Assembly: GCA_002633005.1 (NCBI GenBank)
Contig: NMRA01000168.1
Location: 253,129 to 317,128, forward strand
Length of the DNA: 64,000 nucleotides
Source: Phoronis australis
Taxonomy: Eukaryota > Phoronida > Phoronidae
Direction of reading: 5' to 3'
Positions 35,901 to 44,449 of the stretch are shown one piece after another. Each line of letters starts with the position of its first letter. Position 1 is the first letter of the stretch. The position numbers were made by a program, and so were the translations under genes. The notes under the pieces were generated by a model. It had not been told where the DNA came from, did no database searches, and saw only the letters and a list, made by a program, of their open reading frames with translations.

Positions 35901-38900
35901 CACTGATTGTGAATGAATTAGCGTAAAAAGTTGCAGAAGAGAGAACCTGGTCAACGGTTTATAATCAGCTCCAGTCGTGTGCTCACAGCTTCAGTGATAA
36001 TGTTGAGATTCTGAGTAGAGAAAAGAACTGGCAAGAAAGAGGGGTAAAAGAAGTCATATTAGTCACATCTCTCAATCCCTCCCTTAACAAATAAAGTGGG
36101 GTAAGATTTAAGATCTCCCCAAGATCTTGTCTGCTTAAGATGACAGTATCCGCCGGGTGACGCGCAACGCAAGAGATAGTACCCGGACGCAGTTGCCATT
36201 CTCTGTTTGAAGGGGATCGGAGCTCCCCAAAGATCTAGGACATTTTTATCAAGTAACTCCGGTTGAAATTATTCAATTGTGTCTCCACATTGACAACTTA
36301 TATGCCAGGATGGATCAAGACTTGTATGTCATTACTTCTCATTCAGCATTTGCATCTTAATTTGTTGAACACGATTTCCTAAGCAGAAAATATAGAAACA
36401 GGTTTTACAAGTCTTCCCCATCTTGACACCTTGGCACATTATCTTTGTTGAACAATCCCCAATATCTGCACCAGGGATGCAGAACTGATTGCAAATGGGA
36501 TCAAAAGCAAAAAAATGTGTTCTCTGTAACAAGAATCACCTGCGCAAAACAAGCTTCGACATTCACAGAATAAGAAAAACACCATTAATTCCCAATAAAA
36601 CGTATCCTCATAGTCATATTTTAGAGTATCTTTGACAACATTTTTGGGACTTCCTGAATGCTTAATTCACCTAAATATAGTATCCACCCTTTAGCCCCAG
36701 TTTTGGCAGTAACCATGACAGTCTTCCAAAAAAAAATTATATGGTCATATAGAAAACCATATGAGTTCTTGTTAACCTAATTCAGGTTTCTAATTGAACA
36801 AACAGTGGCATTGTTCTAAGTGAAACAACAATTGCCACTGAAGGTAATTCACACAGCACCAATACCTACACTAACCTCTATTTGCAGTAACCTCCATTAA
36901 ATTTTATGAAATCTAGGAGCTTACAAAGCGTCTGTTTTTAAGGTCACTTGTTTGATGAGGTACTGATCACTACAACTCAAACAGAACCATTCTCAACTTT
37001 GGCACTATACCATTAAACATTTACTCAACACTCAACCCCAAAACGGACCAATCGTACGTATAACTTTGAGCAAGCCTTCAAATTTCACCAGACAAGATAA
37101 GTCAATTTATTAAAAATCTTAAATAACAGTTGACGATGTGATCCTAAGCAGGCAGAATACTTAATTATTTATAACATGAAACTTATACGAGATTAGACAA
37201 AAAGTGGTATTTCAATGCTTCTGAGGTTCACTCACCCTTCACGAGATGTCCTGTCACTGGTTGTCATAGTAACTGTATCTCCTATCTCCCAGTCATCTTC
37301 AGTCATATCCCCATAGCCTTCAATCAGCTCATCCATCAACTCATTCAACTCTTTTTCTAAAATGCAAAACAAAACCTCAGTGACTGCCAATCATTACAAA
37401 GTACCTCACTTTTGTGATATGTGCACCTGTGCTTTTTCTGATTTCATGCAAAATATAGACGATAATTTCATTTCGAGAATGTCACTATGTAATGTTTGAA
37501 CAATGTTTCCTAACTGACATCTCATGAAAGTAAAAAGTTCTTTAAAAGTTCTTTAATTTGGGACAAACAAATTGCTAAAACTGCCACATTTTATTTACCA
37601 CATTGTTGCAAATGCTCAAACTTTTACCAAATGTCCGCTAATAGCTACGTCATACAAACTATGTTAAAAGCAAAGTCTGTAGTAAATTTCCTCAAGTTAT
37701 TCGACAAAATGAAATTTCACCTGTCTGCCATACTGTGCCCCAAACTGAAGATTTTTTATCGTAGTGCATTTTAACAAAAATAGCAAAGTTTAGGATTTAC
37801 CAAACAGCATCAGTCTCTTGTAATTAGGCTGTACACTAACCAACTTGAGAAAATTCCAATTAAAAATTAAACAAAATACAACATTAGCAACCTTGCCAAG
37901 ACGGGTACCCTTGACCTCTACAAACCACCCCCACTGTGCCCCTGACACTTACTGGACACTTTGACAGCCTTATCAAAGCGATAGTCTTCCACATCAATTT
38001 CTTCTTCCTCCGCCAGAAAGTTATACTCAGGATCATCCTCAGTATCCCCATGTGCTACGCCCTCTGGAGGGGGTTCTGTCAACAATACTGATATTGAGCA
38101 ACTGGGATAAACAATGCAATGCCAGATTCAAGTTAGTCTCTTGGCCACAATTGTTGCATAAGCGGCAAATGCGCTTATGTTGGCCCATGCAATTGCAAGT
38201 GAAGGTGCACTTATTTCCAAAATTAGGTGTGCCTACATGAGAAACGTGAGTGAAACTTGATACAATACATTATAAAAGAGTAGATGTTGATGCGTTCGCA
38301 ATTTAAAACTAACAATTTAAATTAAAACTACTAACAATGAACAAATGACGCACCGAAAATACCGAAATTAAGACAGCTGCCTACACTTGCAAGCTGAACA
38401 CTTAAGCAAATAACTTTTTGTACGTCAAGTGGTTCAGCATAATTCAAGACAAGAGCAACGCGGAGCGTTGAAATGCGCCCACAATTGCACCGCATACGGT
38501 ATCCTTCTAGGGTTGTTTATTGGTACCATAAAGTGGCCAGNGATTCAAGTTAGTCTCTTGGCCACAATTGTTGCATAAGCGGCAAATGCGCTTATGTTGG
38601 CCCATGCAATTGCAAGTGAAGGTGCACTTATTTCCAAAATTAGGTGTGCCTACATGAGAAACGTGAGTGAAACTTGATACAATACATTATAAAAGAGTAG
38701 ATGTTGATGCATTTGCAATTCAAAACTAACAATTTAAATTAAAACTACTAACAATGAACAAATGACGCACCGAAAATACCGAAATTAAGACAGCTGCCTA
38801 CACTTTCAAGTGGAACACTTAAGCAAATAACTTTTTGTACGTCAAGTGGTTCAGCATAATTCAAGAAAATGCAAGTAGTAAAATGACACCTACCAGGTAC

Positions 38901-41900
38901 TGCAGTCTTTTTCAGACCTAATAGAAAATCTAGCCAATCTTTATCCTCACTCTCCACGTCATACATGTCAAAGGTGACATCTGGTGGCAGGAAGGTGGAC
39001 TCAATCTCCTCCAGAGGTGTCTCCTCAAGAGGGAGCTTGGACCGTGTTCGCCTGGCAATCGTCTCAGCTTCCTCTTGCTTTGTCTTGGCAGAGGGTGGCA
39101 GTGGAGGTCCCATGGGTGTGGCCATGACCTTGGGTGTCAAGTACAGTGGTTTTCTAAATCACGCTAAATTTCTCAACATTTCGTCAACACCAATTTGAAT
39201 TTCTGTACTGGTGACTGGTATACACTGCCAAAAACTGATGTTTTTTTCTAATATATAGCAGAAACTCACTGAAATAAGCCATCACTACATGCCGATACTT
39301 TTATTTGACAAATATTCAGCACGGTCAACCATTGTTATGTGATGCGGTGATTTAAAACAGTGGACTCCATAATTATCCTGACAAATAATCTCTGTTGGGA
39401 GATGCTCGCATAAATGCTGCAGCCACATAGGTTTGCTTAAACACAATATTATAGGACATACGCAAAATACAAATAAAAAGTTATTCATCGACACTACTTA
39501 CCGCTACATGCTTTCCTTGACCCTGTGAACTTTGACCTTCATCACCATAGGAGAATGATCGTGATGGAGTCGCAGGTGACATGGGTGTGCTGGACGCAGG
39601 TGACCCAAAGTCACTGAACTGTGACGACACAACACTTTCAGAGTCAACATCACTGTCAGCTTGCTGTAAATCCAAAGCAGCAGTCACATGTTACTACAAT
39701 AGAATTATTGCACGTCTTCTACAGCATGCATCTAAGTGAAAAAATAAGTGAATTTGAAGTGTCAACCCAGAGAAGGCGTCTAAACTTTTTTGCTCTCATT
39801 TCTTGAAGCCACCACAATGATCACTGAAAATAATGCGTGGTTATAATTGAATTACTGAGTACAGCTTCGCTACACAATAACAACCCTTTAACCAATTTAT
39901 TTGCCCTAAGTGAAATTAATAACATTTGTAAGAGGTTCATTCACACATGCTGTGCCCCAAACCTTTAATAAGCCATAGACTAGTAATTGACATGACACAG
40001 TCTAATCATTAATGCCCTCAGGAAAGTCAGAAACTTATACTAGGTATTTTATGTGTATTGCATGTAATAAGTAATGTCTTCATTGTGTCAGATGAATAAG
40101 CGAATAAGTGACCTCATCTTTACTGGGGTCGTACTCCTCGTCCTCTTCATCATCAAGAAAACTGAGGTCCAGAAAGTTCTTCTGAGGCTTGGATGCCTTT
40201 TTCAGAGGAGAAATCGGCCATAGGTGAGGTACCTGGAACATAAAAAAATACATACTATTCAATGCTTTGAAATGTAGGAATCGCCAAGGGCTACAAGTTA
40301 CCAAACATTCCTGTTCCACTTTCGAAACATAACAAAAATTGAACTTCATACATACATTCGCACGCATGAAGTGATAAGAAAACCTTAAAGAACATGGTTT
40401 AAGTTAAATTAATTTTTCGTCAAAAGTTAAAAGAATATAATTTGCTTGCCAGTCTATACAATTGTTCTTAAAGCATACATCGAGAAATAGTGTTCCTCAT
40501 TTGATATTCCAATGGTGGCAAGAACAAATAGGTATCAAAACCAGCCCAAACAACCAACATTATACATTTGTGACAAACACAACGTGCCACAACATTAAAC
40601 ACAAACACAACGTGCTACAACATTAAACACTAACACAAAGTGCTACAACATTAAACACAAACACAACGTGCTACAACATTAAACACAAACACAACATGCT
40701 ACAACATTAAACACAAACACAACGTGCTACAACATTAAACACAAACACAACGTGCTTACAACATTAAACACAAACACAGCGTGTTACAACATTAAACACA
40801 AACACAGCGTGCTACAACATTAAACACAAACACAATGTGCTACAACATTAAACACAAGCACAACGTGCTACAACATTAAACACAAACACAACGTGCTACA
40901 ACATTAAACACAAACACAACGTGCTACAACATTAAACACAAACACAACATGTCACAACATTAAACACAAACACAACATGCTACAACACTGAACACAAACA
41001 CAACATGCTACAGCATTATAACACAATCACACAACAATAAAGTTTTAGTTGGTGTCTCCGAGAACAATTGACACAATTTGAATACCGACAAGTGACCTCA
41101 TTATTTAGTTTCACAAAAAGTTATTAAAAAATTTAATACTTATTTTGTTTTCAATTGTCCAAAACATGAAAAGCAACTCAAAATCAGTGGATGGGCATTC
41201 TCTCTCTCATATTTTCCTGATATTTGGGATAATTCCGCAGATCTAACGCGTAAACAAAGGAAAAATAAAGTGAATCACTCACATTTCCTTCCTTTTCCAT
41301 GATCTGTTTCACCTTGGTTCTCGTCATCTTTGGTTCATAGCAGGCTGGCTTTAGTCCTTCGTCCTTCTCATCTGCTTCGCGTAGTGAGTTTTTCACCATT
41401 TCCAGCACATGCTCATTGGTGATTAAATGCTACAAAGTGGGGGTTGAACATTATTAAAACGGCTCCTTTAGCAGACATGGTTAAGGCCCAATTAAGCTAA
41501 GCCGTAGGATGCTTAGATTGTAGAATAAAGGCTTACTCATTACCTCAAAACCTACCTAGAATGGTAACGCAATTTGTTAAAGGCATTCCTCTGACCACAT
41601 TAAAGTCATAAATTGCCAATTAATATAGTAATGCCTATTCAGTACTTGCACAAATTCGCCATTATGCTTGAAAACGATGAGTTGTGTCCAAACTGCAAAT
41701 GGTTCTGCACGTTTAGAACATACACGCGTTCACGTTTGCGTGGTTAAAGCTGATGCTACAACAAGGCATTGTGTCCTAAAGAGCAATGCACATCATTTTT
41801 GCAGTGCCACCAAAGTATGCATATAGTGAATTGCCTCACTTTCACCTATGTCACCGCGAGAACCCTCAATTAATAACAACAACTGTGCACATTGGTGTTC

Positions 41901-43747
41901 TATTCAACAATCTCCAGCACCCAGGGCAGCCACATACTTCTACTTCTGCTACCAGCAAATGTTCAAAAGAAGGGTGAATGGTTGTTCATAGTTTGCCATT
42001 TTCTCACATATAGTGTGAAAAGTCTATTTCCCATATCATTTGACATACCTGAGTTCGAGTGTTTAAACTGTGTTTTCTTGTATTGCTAAAGCACTGCTGC
42101 ATTGTCTGGACAGTGTAATACAACATATATCAGTGCAAGGGAAACTTAAAGCATGCTGTTATTCTATATAAACTAGTACATTGAAAACCCTATTTCATGT
42201 ACAACTGACCAATATACATCGTCTATCAGATTAACAATCTTAGCACTACTTACATGAAGGATGTTTTTTACATTTTTCGTTGACAAGTTGGATCGTGCAG
42301 CTGTGTCCTCAAGAACTTTGTCAATGCTAGCACCAGGCCTTTCATCCATGATAGAGGGAGGCTCTGTCTCAGAATCATCTGATGTCTTTGTATCTTTTTC
42401 CTTCTTCTGCTTTACAGGAAACTTCACCTTCCGTGGAGTGGATAACCTCTTTGTAGGTGAACTGCTATCAAAGAAAAAAGGTATTGGCTACAAGTGGGCA
42501 ACAACAGATGGCGTCACCTACCCTCAACAACTTGCCTTTAAGGATGAAATCCAAGCCATAAAAAGATGACAGTTAATACATTTTTCTTTCATGAAAAACA
42601 TGGAATAATAGAATATTTTTGCAATGCCTGGTCACACTTTTTTGACAAACATTGATGAAACCACGAACTTTGGATGTGGCAATGCAGACAGGAAATGATC
42701 AAAGTACTTCGCTTAGTGAGGCATGTGAAAACCATCTGAAAGTTGTAGATGGTTGGTTCATTGTCACAGACAGAGTGCTAATGTATGTCAAAACTATGAG
42801 CTTTCTTTCCTCTATGAGAGTGTTAGGCAGCGAGCAAGCAACATGCAGCTCATTTCATAAAATTGGCAAACGCCATGTACCGAACAAATTCACACGTTAA
42901 TAACACGTTTCCACTTAAGCACATTGAAATCTATAAACACCACATACGATGCCAACCCTTTGGCTTTCTTCCCCTTCGTTGACTTCACCTTCTTGCCTTT
43001 GGGAGACACTCCCTTACCCAGCATGCCACTATCCTTACATAACAACATAAGCTGCTCATTCAGGTTCCTAAAATGATCATGTCCAACACTGTCGTCATCA
43101 TCCTCATGCCCAATGTCGTCACGGTTACAACCTTTTCTTGAACTCGATCCTGAAGTTACAGTTGTTGTACACTTCTTATTCTTATTCTTCTTTGTGGGAG
43201 TCTTTTCCTGGTCATACCAAAGTTGCCTACCATCTTGCTTTTTTCCAGAAGACCTCAGCGTCCTCGACGAGCTTGGTTTGGAGCTGGAGCTGGGTGCACT
43301 TTTATTTGGAGTTCTTTCCAAATGAGACGGAACAGATCTACCTACATTAGTTAAATCTCTATTTCCACAAACTGACTCTGAAAATTGTTCTGACGATTTC
43401 AATTCTTTTCCAAGACTTTGATCACCTGTTGGGTAATTCTTACTTGGTGTTACCTCAGGGGGAGTCCCATCACTAGAACTTTTCCTTTGGCTGTCTCCAC
43501 CATCAGGGCTTTCATCCGCGCTACTACCAAAAGCAACCCCTGTAGGGGATAATAAAACTTTTTTGGGGGTTGCCTGTTTCCTACTTTTTCTAGGAGTTAT
43601 GTAGGGATCCTCATCCTTTTTAGAGTTCTGACTGTCATCATGTTTCCTTTTCACACCTTGCCGTCCTGGAGTCGACTTGCTAGGAGTCTGATTCGCATCA
43701 TGTTTCGATGACACTGGAGTTGAAGAACTTCCAGGATTGACAGACAT
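14909..43747 (-). CDS. GON4L: GON4L orthologue, complete, 27 coding exons, 2156 aa
   Basis: Exons (5' to 3', minus strand): 43747-42948, 42464-42254, 41429-41283, 40232-40113, 39663-39502, 39128-38894, 38075-37953, 37356-37236, 35639-35540, 35142-35056, 33586-33424, 32460-32313, 31964-31814, 31727-31620, 30776-28942, 26226-26118, 25116-24985, 24683-24531, 23790-23609, 22437-22248, 21338-21156, 19994-19907, 18671-18281, 17222-17120, 16858-16623, 16323-16221, 14998-14909. Every junction keeps frame, and all introns are GT-AG. GON4L is a nuclear chromatin-associated regulator (with YY1AP1 as vertebrate paralogue) that works with YY1, SIN3A and HDAC1 in transcription and cell-cycle control. Domains: basic/Ser N-terminus (1-270), acidic conserved blocks (390-640), conserved middle (640-890), long low-complexity exon (892-1504), PAH repeats (about 1541-1696), Cys/His cluster (1720-1759), SANT 1 (about 1977-2022) and SANT 2 (about 2090-2136). 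The start ATG lies three bases after an acceptor, so a 5' UTR exon lies upstream. The length is close to human (2241 aa). Confidence 0.95.
15780..16080 (+). repeat. Dispersed repeat family C, copy 3, interrupted by a minisatellite
   Basis: It contains AAAACTGGTCTCAATTTAA, GAAGTGATTTCTAGGCTTGG and a later GCCTGGTCTCATAT block, as in the other family C copies. The 29-bp array at 15879-15994 sits inside it. Confidence 0.5.
15879..15994 (+). repeat. Minisatellite, exactly 4 x 29 bp
   Basis: Four units of 29 bases (CTGCTTTAGACAATGTACAT plus ATGATCAAA). The last three are identical, and the first differs by one base (AAAG for AATG). It lies in the intron between the last two GON4L coding exons. 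The near-identity indicates recent expansion. Confidence 0.97.
16221..16323 (-). CDS. GON4L: GON4L exon carrying SANT domain copy 2
   Basis: With the flanking exons it forms FPWTR-DEDKIILEQC, then ASFDTFQTIAASLGQRTTQQ, then VSDRFQSLM, a full three-helix SANT/Myb-like domain. The conserved Trp comes from the preceding exon (16623). Compared with copy 1 (17222-17120) there are about 10 differences in 103 bases and 4 in 35 residues, with identical intron phases. This indicates a tandem exon duplication kept under coding constraint. Confidence 0.93.
16623..16858 (-). CDS. GON4L: GON4L exon joining the two SANT domains
   Basis: The exon starts with the end of SANT 1 (VSDRFQSLMNMFSEDED) and continues through an acidic Ser/Glu linker. 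It ends with a repeat of the segment that precedes SANT 1: QLHEKIGADLYSSDSQ then ALLEFPWTR, against QLHDEIGGALYSSNSQ then ALLEFPWTR in the exon ending at 18281. The duplicated unit is therefore linker plus SANT. No comparable linker copy is known to me in vertebrate GON4L. Confidence 0.93.
17120..17222 (-). CDS. GON4L: GON4L exon carrying SANT domain copy 1
   Basis: It encodes SEDKIILEQCKQNGSSFDTF then QTIAASLEQRTTQQ, helices 1-2 of a SANT/Myb-like domain. It matches the human GON4L pattern WTREEDR.IL..C...G....TF..I...L. The WTR that opens helix 1 is at the end of the preceding exon. SANT domains of this family mediate protein or histone contacts rather than classical Myb DNA binding (family knowledge). 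Confidence 0.94.
18281..21338 (-). CDS. GON4L: GON4L exons U-W: conserved block, linker and lead-in to SANT 1
   Basis: Exons 21338-21156 (begins IIGGRIYIQ, then an acidic stretch with DFNNDSDPEVIEAFEKDS), 19994-19907 (YQISSDQHIGSGQF...) and 18671-18281 (Ser/Glu-rich, ends QLHDEIGGALYSSNSQ then ALLEFPWTR). They are mostly low complexity and presumably disordered. The last 40 residues of the third exon are duplicated in exon 16858-16623. The introns hold the fold-back element at 19088. Confidence 0.9.
19088..19232. mobile_element. Fold-back MITE, about 62-bp terminal inverted repeats
   Basis: The left arm begins GGGCCTGGACCACCAAACGT and continues to TTGACCAATCACGTG. The reverse complement of the right arm begins GGGCCCGCGATCACCAAAAT and continues to TTGACCAATCACATCG. 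The arms share the blocks ACCAAA, CTC(G/A)AGACTC.ACT and AATTGACCAATCAC. The total is 145 bp with a short AT-rich centre and no coding capacity. It sits in a GON4L intron. A target-site duplication is not obvious. Confidence 0.8.
22248..22437 (-). CDS. GON4L: GON4L exon with Cys/His cluster
   Basis: It starts with an acidic segment (SVSDYEELDLSEEETK) and ends with CATVWCQCECHDTTNTR then LQRKRHCKRCRLK. The spacing C-x4-C-x-C-x-C-H...H-C-x2-C suggests a small metal-binding knuckle plus a basic tail. It follows the PAH region, as in other GON4L proteins. The metal-binding role is inferred from residues only. Confidence 0.9.
22711..22718. promoter_or_regulatory. CRE palindrome TGACGTCA in a GON4L intron
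   Basis: An exact CREB/ATF consensus octamer. It is one of three in the window (others 34023 and 44355). No other promoter feature is evident here, so it may be chance. Confidence 0.25.
23609..25116 (-). CDS. GON4L: GON4L PAH-repeat exons
   Basis: Exons 25116-24985, 24683-24531 and 23790-23609. They encode paired-amphipathic-helix repeats. PAH 1 is AFSQAYLSRVQSLVSPESY, LSFLKVLSDF, VELYQEIKNLLADFPDL, VDDFAAFLLPHQAVECH. PAH 2 is FTKARTFLRKVEVYFGKH, YFRRILKAF, LREAVIPLLRGQQHLIQQF then FPQERPPD. The folds match those of SIN3-type co-repressors, and in GON4L they are thought to bind partners through amphipathic helices. The order and the closing ERPP motif match vertebrate GON4L. Confidence 0.94.
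24785..24935 (+). repeat. Dispersed repeat family C, weak copy 4
   Basis: It shares the GTCACAAAAC and AAGTCTCAAACAACAATAA(A/C)-type blocks with the copies at 7590 and 15780, but lacks the TTTCTAGGCTTG core. Low certainty. Confidence 0.3.
25110..25440 (-). repeat. Tandem duplication of a splice-acceptor region, about 4 units of 76-82 bp
   Basis: The block CACGCTGACAAATGAACATG recurs at spacings of 76, 82 and 82 bases (CAAATG at 25121, 25197, 25279, 25361), with shared CCTATGAACAGT blocks. The first unit overlaps the acceptor and first bases of the GON4L exon starting at 25116. On the minus strand each unit therefore carries a copy or near copy of GTTCATTTGTCAG. Units 2 and 3 read GTGAG, while unit 4 keeps CAG. 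Confidence 0.8.
25686..25768 (+). repeat. CA-rich microsatellite with CG interruptions
   Basis: Runs of ACAC interrupted by GC steps (ACGCACAC units). It yields spurious His/Thr- and Val/Cys-rich frames on the two strands. Confidence 0.95.
26118..26226 (-). CDS. GON4L: GON4L short basic exon before the PAH repeats
   Basis: It encodes RYAPSSKCRDKHLKSKKRKQ then QLALAMMAPDIIGTDPL. The Lys/Arg cluster is a candidate nuclear localisation signal. Phase 2 in and phase 0 out match its neighbours across a 2.7-kb intron, which is filled by the 460-bp repeat array. Confidence 0.9.
26675..28390 (+). repeat. Tandem array of about 460-bp units, 3.6 copies, with a distinct 5' end
   Basis: Units start near 26737, 27169, 27637 and 28096. 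Each has the same order: CTA(G)GTGGCGCAAA, then (A/G)AAGATACAGAGG-type and GGGGGCA(C)ACC blocks, then GGTTTAGGAGATA, then GCCACTAGGAGGCGCCA, then CAATTTTCACA and GGTTGATAGAGGGGTGGA. Each unit also contains the ACCAAATTTCATGAAAAT type of phrase seen in many invertebrate repeats. The array is preceded at 26675 by CAAGAGCAACGCTGAGCGTT, which recurs at 38450. No protein frame is shared by the units. Confidence 0.88.
28942..30776 (-). CDS. GON4L: GON4L giant exon, low-complexity transcription-regulator segment
   Basis: A single 1835-bp exon encoding residues about 892-1504. It is rich in Ser, Thr, Pro, Val and Gly, with TP and SP phosphosites and basic patches. The patch RKKGKQDQESRK is near its start. 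GRSELSRQVRRSLSKQ is mid-exon, and RRRRLQQQARAIL then KRKWTRRKPIVPTKPTRKK is near its end. The exon closes with an acidic segment (DSDAEST... TSEYDTVDSDVVSD). Human GON4L has a comparable long disordered region. The 197-codon open frame on the opposite strand is a shadow of this exon. Confidence 0.93.
31620..35639 (-). CDS. GON4L: GON4L/YY1AP1 conserved central exons
   Basis: Six exons (35639-35540, 35142-35056, 33586-33424, 32460-32313, 31964-31814, 31727-31620) encode the block shared by GON4L and YY1AP1. Landmarks are HVQLLTQVYILSS, FKPG preceded by PKKRRRRR (a likely NLS), LPFTLQDCLANCKALVY then LLPIDTF, FTDAEDKLIALGLDQFGHL, then LIPCKTDLQLRTHIKNMR and LLKDRKELPNMP. The human counterparts are QHVQLLTQIHLLA, FTKAEDNLLALGLKHFEGT and LTCKTAHQLTVRIKNL. 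This is the part used to identify the gene. Confidence 0.95.
32690..32850 (+). repeat. Dispersed repeat family D, copy 2
   Basis: Matches 34717-34875 in order: GTTAGGAATT, CCA(C/T)TTTTGCA, GGGGC, AAAATGATT-like, TTGCATAA(A/G)ACAAAAA, TTTAGAAAAC(C/T)GT and TTTGAGATTTCATCTTG. Lies in the intron 5' of exon 32460-32313. Confidence 0.6.
32967..33306 (+). repeat. Minisatellite, 5 x 67 bp
   Basis: The unit begins ACAGACTTGATGACAAAGAC and ends CACAGTACTGTAAACTCA. Five copies; one has a short deletion in GACAAAGAC. The copies are otherwise almost identical. It lies in the GON4L intron between exons starting 33586 and 32460. Confidence 0.97.
33971..34030. promoter_or_regulatory. E2F and CRE consensus motifs inside a GON4L intron
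   Basis: TTTTGGCGGGAA (33971-33982) is a canonical E2F site, and TGACGTCA (34023-34030) is a canonical CRE, within 60 bp. Both lie in a stretch with noticeably more CpG than the surrounding intron. This may mark an alternative promoter or enhancer of GON4L. No TATA box or initiator is evident. Confidence 0.3.
34568..34691. repeat. 124-bp imperfect palindrome
   Basis: The left arm starts AGATTATTGCATGTTCTCAG and continues TTATCCCCCTTATCTAGAGC. The reverse complement of the right arm starts AGATTATTACATGTTCTCAG and continues TTATCCCCCATATTCTAGAGC. The centre (GGATTTTGGAGAATTATCC) is itself palindromic. The whole stretch can fold into one hairpin. Probably a MITE. Confidence 0.88.
34717..34875 (+). 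repeat. Dispersed repeat family D, copy 3
   Basis: Directly adjacent to the palindrome at 34568-34691. It aligns with 32690-32850 through ATTAGGAATTGTTTT, TTTTTGCACAAGGGGC, AGTTGCATAAGACAAAAATG and TGAGATTTCATCTTG. Confidence 0.6.
34951..34998 (-). pseudogene. Decayed duplicate of the 3' half of the GON4L exon at 35142-35056
   Basis: About 40 bases match the end of exon 35142-35056, including its donor: AACTCACTAAATACTGGGCA against AACTCACCAAATACTGGACA on the + strand. On the minus strand it reads ...IQSAQYL then GTGAGT, against ...TQSVQYL then GTGAGT. The 5' half and an acceptor are missing. Confidence 0.6.
35195..35295 (+). repeat. Short tandem repeat, about five copies of an AAAC-TTTACCAT-AC unit
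   Basis: About 17-bp units with the pattern AAAC(G/C)TTTACCATAAC, degenerate. In the intron 5' of exon 35142-35056. Confidence 0.7.
37236..41429 (-). CDS. GON4L: GON4L N-terminal conserved acidic exons
   Basis: Exons 41429-41283 (ITNEHVLEMVKNSL... EPKMTRTKVKQIMEKEG), 40232-40113 (PISPLKKASKPQKNFLDLSF then DDEEDEEYDPSKDE), 39663-39502 (Ser/Pro/Thr-rich), 39128-38894 (MATPMGPPLPP... RRTRSKLPLE), 38075-37953 (DDPEYNFLAEEEEIDVEDYR) and 37356-37236 (KKELNELMDELIEGYGDM). The motifs ITNEHV, PKMTR, DEEYDPS and the EYNFL...DVED...KELNELM..L block are diagnostic of GON4L. Exon 39128 has a weak polypyrimidine tract before its acceptor. The donor of exon 40232-40113 (GTCACT) is unusual. Confidence 0.93.
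38125..38866 (+). repeat. Direct 325-bp duplication around an N: two haplotypes joined
   Basis: 38125-38449 and 38542-38866 are the same length and differ at only a handful of bases (for example GCGTTCGCAATTTA against GCATTTGCAATTCA). Between them lie 91 bases of a dispersed repeat end and a single N at 38541. Copy 2 continues into the GON4L exon at 38894, while copy 1 continues into the repeat. This is what results when an assembler strings together an allele with a transposon insertion and an allele without it. Confidence 0.88.
38450..38540 (+). mobile_element. 5' end of a dispersed element, truncated at the assembly N
   Basis: CAAGAGCAACGCGGAGCGTT, then GAAATGCGCCCAC, then CTAGGGTTG(T)TTATT, then CATAAA(G/A)TGG, matching 26675-26755 in the same order. 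The rest of the insert is lost at the N. The first bases form a small hairpin (CAACGC...GCGTTG). Confidence 0.75.
40573..41022 (+). repeat. Minisatellite, about 16 x 28 bp
   Basis: The unit is CACAACGTGCTACAACATTA plus AACACAAA, repeated about sixteen times with scattered substitutions (ACATGC, ACAGCG, AAAGTG variants). It lies in the GON4L intron between exons 41429-41283 and 40232-40113. Confidence 0.97.
42254..43747 (-). CDS. GON4L: GON4L first two coding exons
   Basis: Exon 43747-42948 (from ATG) encodes MSVNPGSSSTPVSS and a Ser/Pro/Lys-rich region with repeated (S/T)P-K motifs (TPRKSRKQATPKKVLLSPTG), ending KGKKVKSTKGKKAKGL. Exon 42464-42254 encodes SPTKRLSTPRKVKFPVKQKK, then an acidic stretch, then STKNVKNILH. 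The ATG is chosen because it follows an acceptor (TATGTTTTCAG) by two bases and opens the only long frame. The in-frame upstream ATGs lie in the intron. The region is probably disordered and chromatin- or nucleolus-directed. Confidence 0.9.
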
Positions 43748-44060
43748 GGCTGAAAACATATAGGAATTTGTAATAAAATGCACTTGCATTTTCAATTACT
43801 GCTTTAATATGAATGGAAAACTTCTAATTGGCAAACAAATGACACAATTTAACAACATACAATCCTCTCAATCCTGTGGAGCAGAGGGGGTAGCGGCAGC
43901 ACCTGACCTAAAAATCCAACCAGTACCCTTTACTTGTAATGCATGACATCTTGGGAAAATCATTCATGATCTGGTATTTTCAAGTTCTGCTCAACCAGTG
44001 CCTGGCAAGTGTTATGCATCCATCAAACATCGACCTCAGTTCAGTTCAGGGACTCATCTA

Positions 44061-44135
44061 GCGGCCGTCCTGGGACGGCCCTTTTAAAAAAATGACGGCT
44101 TTGGACGGCACGGCCAAGACGGAAAAAAGACGGCC
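44061..44135. other. GC-rich patch of repeated GACGGC words
   Basis: Seven or so GACGG(C)/GGCCGTC words in 75 bases, including the inverted pair GGCCGTCC-TG-GGACGGCC. It stands out from AT-rich neighbours. It may be the edge of a transposon or a regulatory patch; no frame is open across it. Confidence 0.4.
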
Positions 44136-44354
44136 TGTTCCAAAACAACCTCGGCGAAAATGAAGGCTAAACGAAGAATTTTAACATTTATTATTAATAA
44201 ATTTCATTGAAACCTACAATTCATTGTTTAAGTTCGCTAAATATTAAGAAATAAGTCGACATTAGAAACGTTTGCCGTCTATTTTTACTATAAATGTCAC
44301 AATGACGATCGGCAAATACTGGCAGCCATCTTTGGGGAATACCTTCCTTTTCTG

Positions 44355-44362
44355 TGACGTCA
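44355..44362. promoter_or_regulatory. CRE palindrome upstream of GON4L
   Basis: TGACGTCA, about 0.6 kb upstream of the GON4L start codon. CREs of this form near start sites are common in housekeeping promoters. Position relative to the true transcription start is unknown. Confidence 0.35.
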
Positions 44363-44449
44363 AGGTGACTTCGTACGGAATCCCCCGCACGACTAGTGTC
44401 GAGAAATATTGCATCCAGCGCTAACTACCCGTACATGGACACTTAATCT

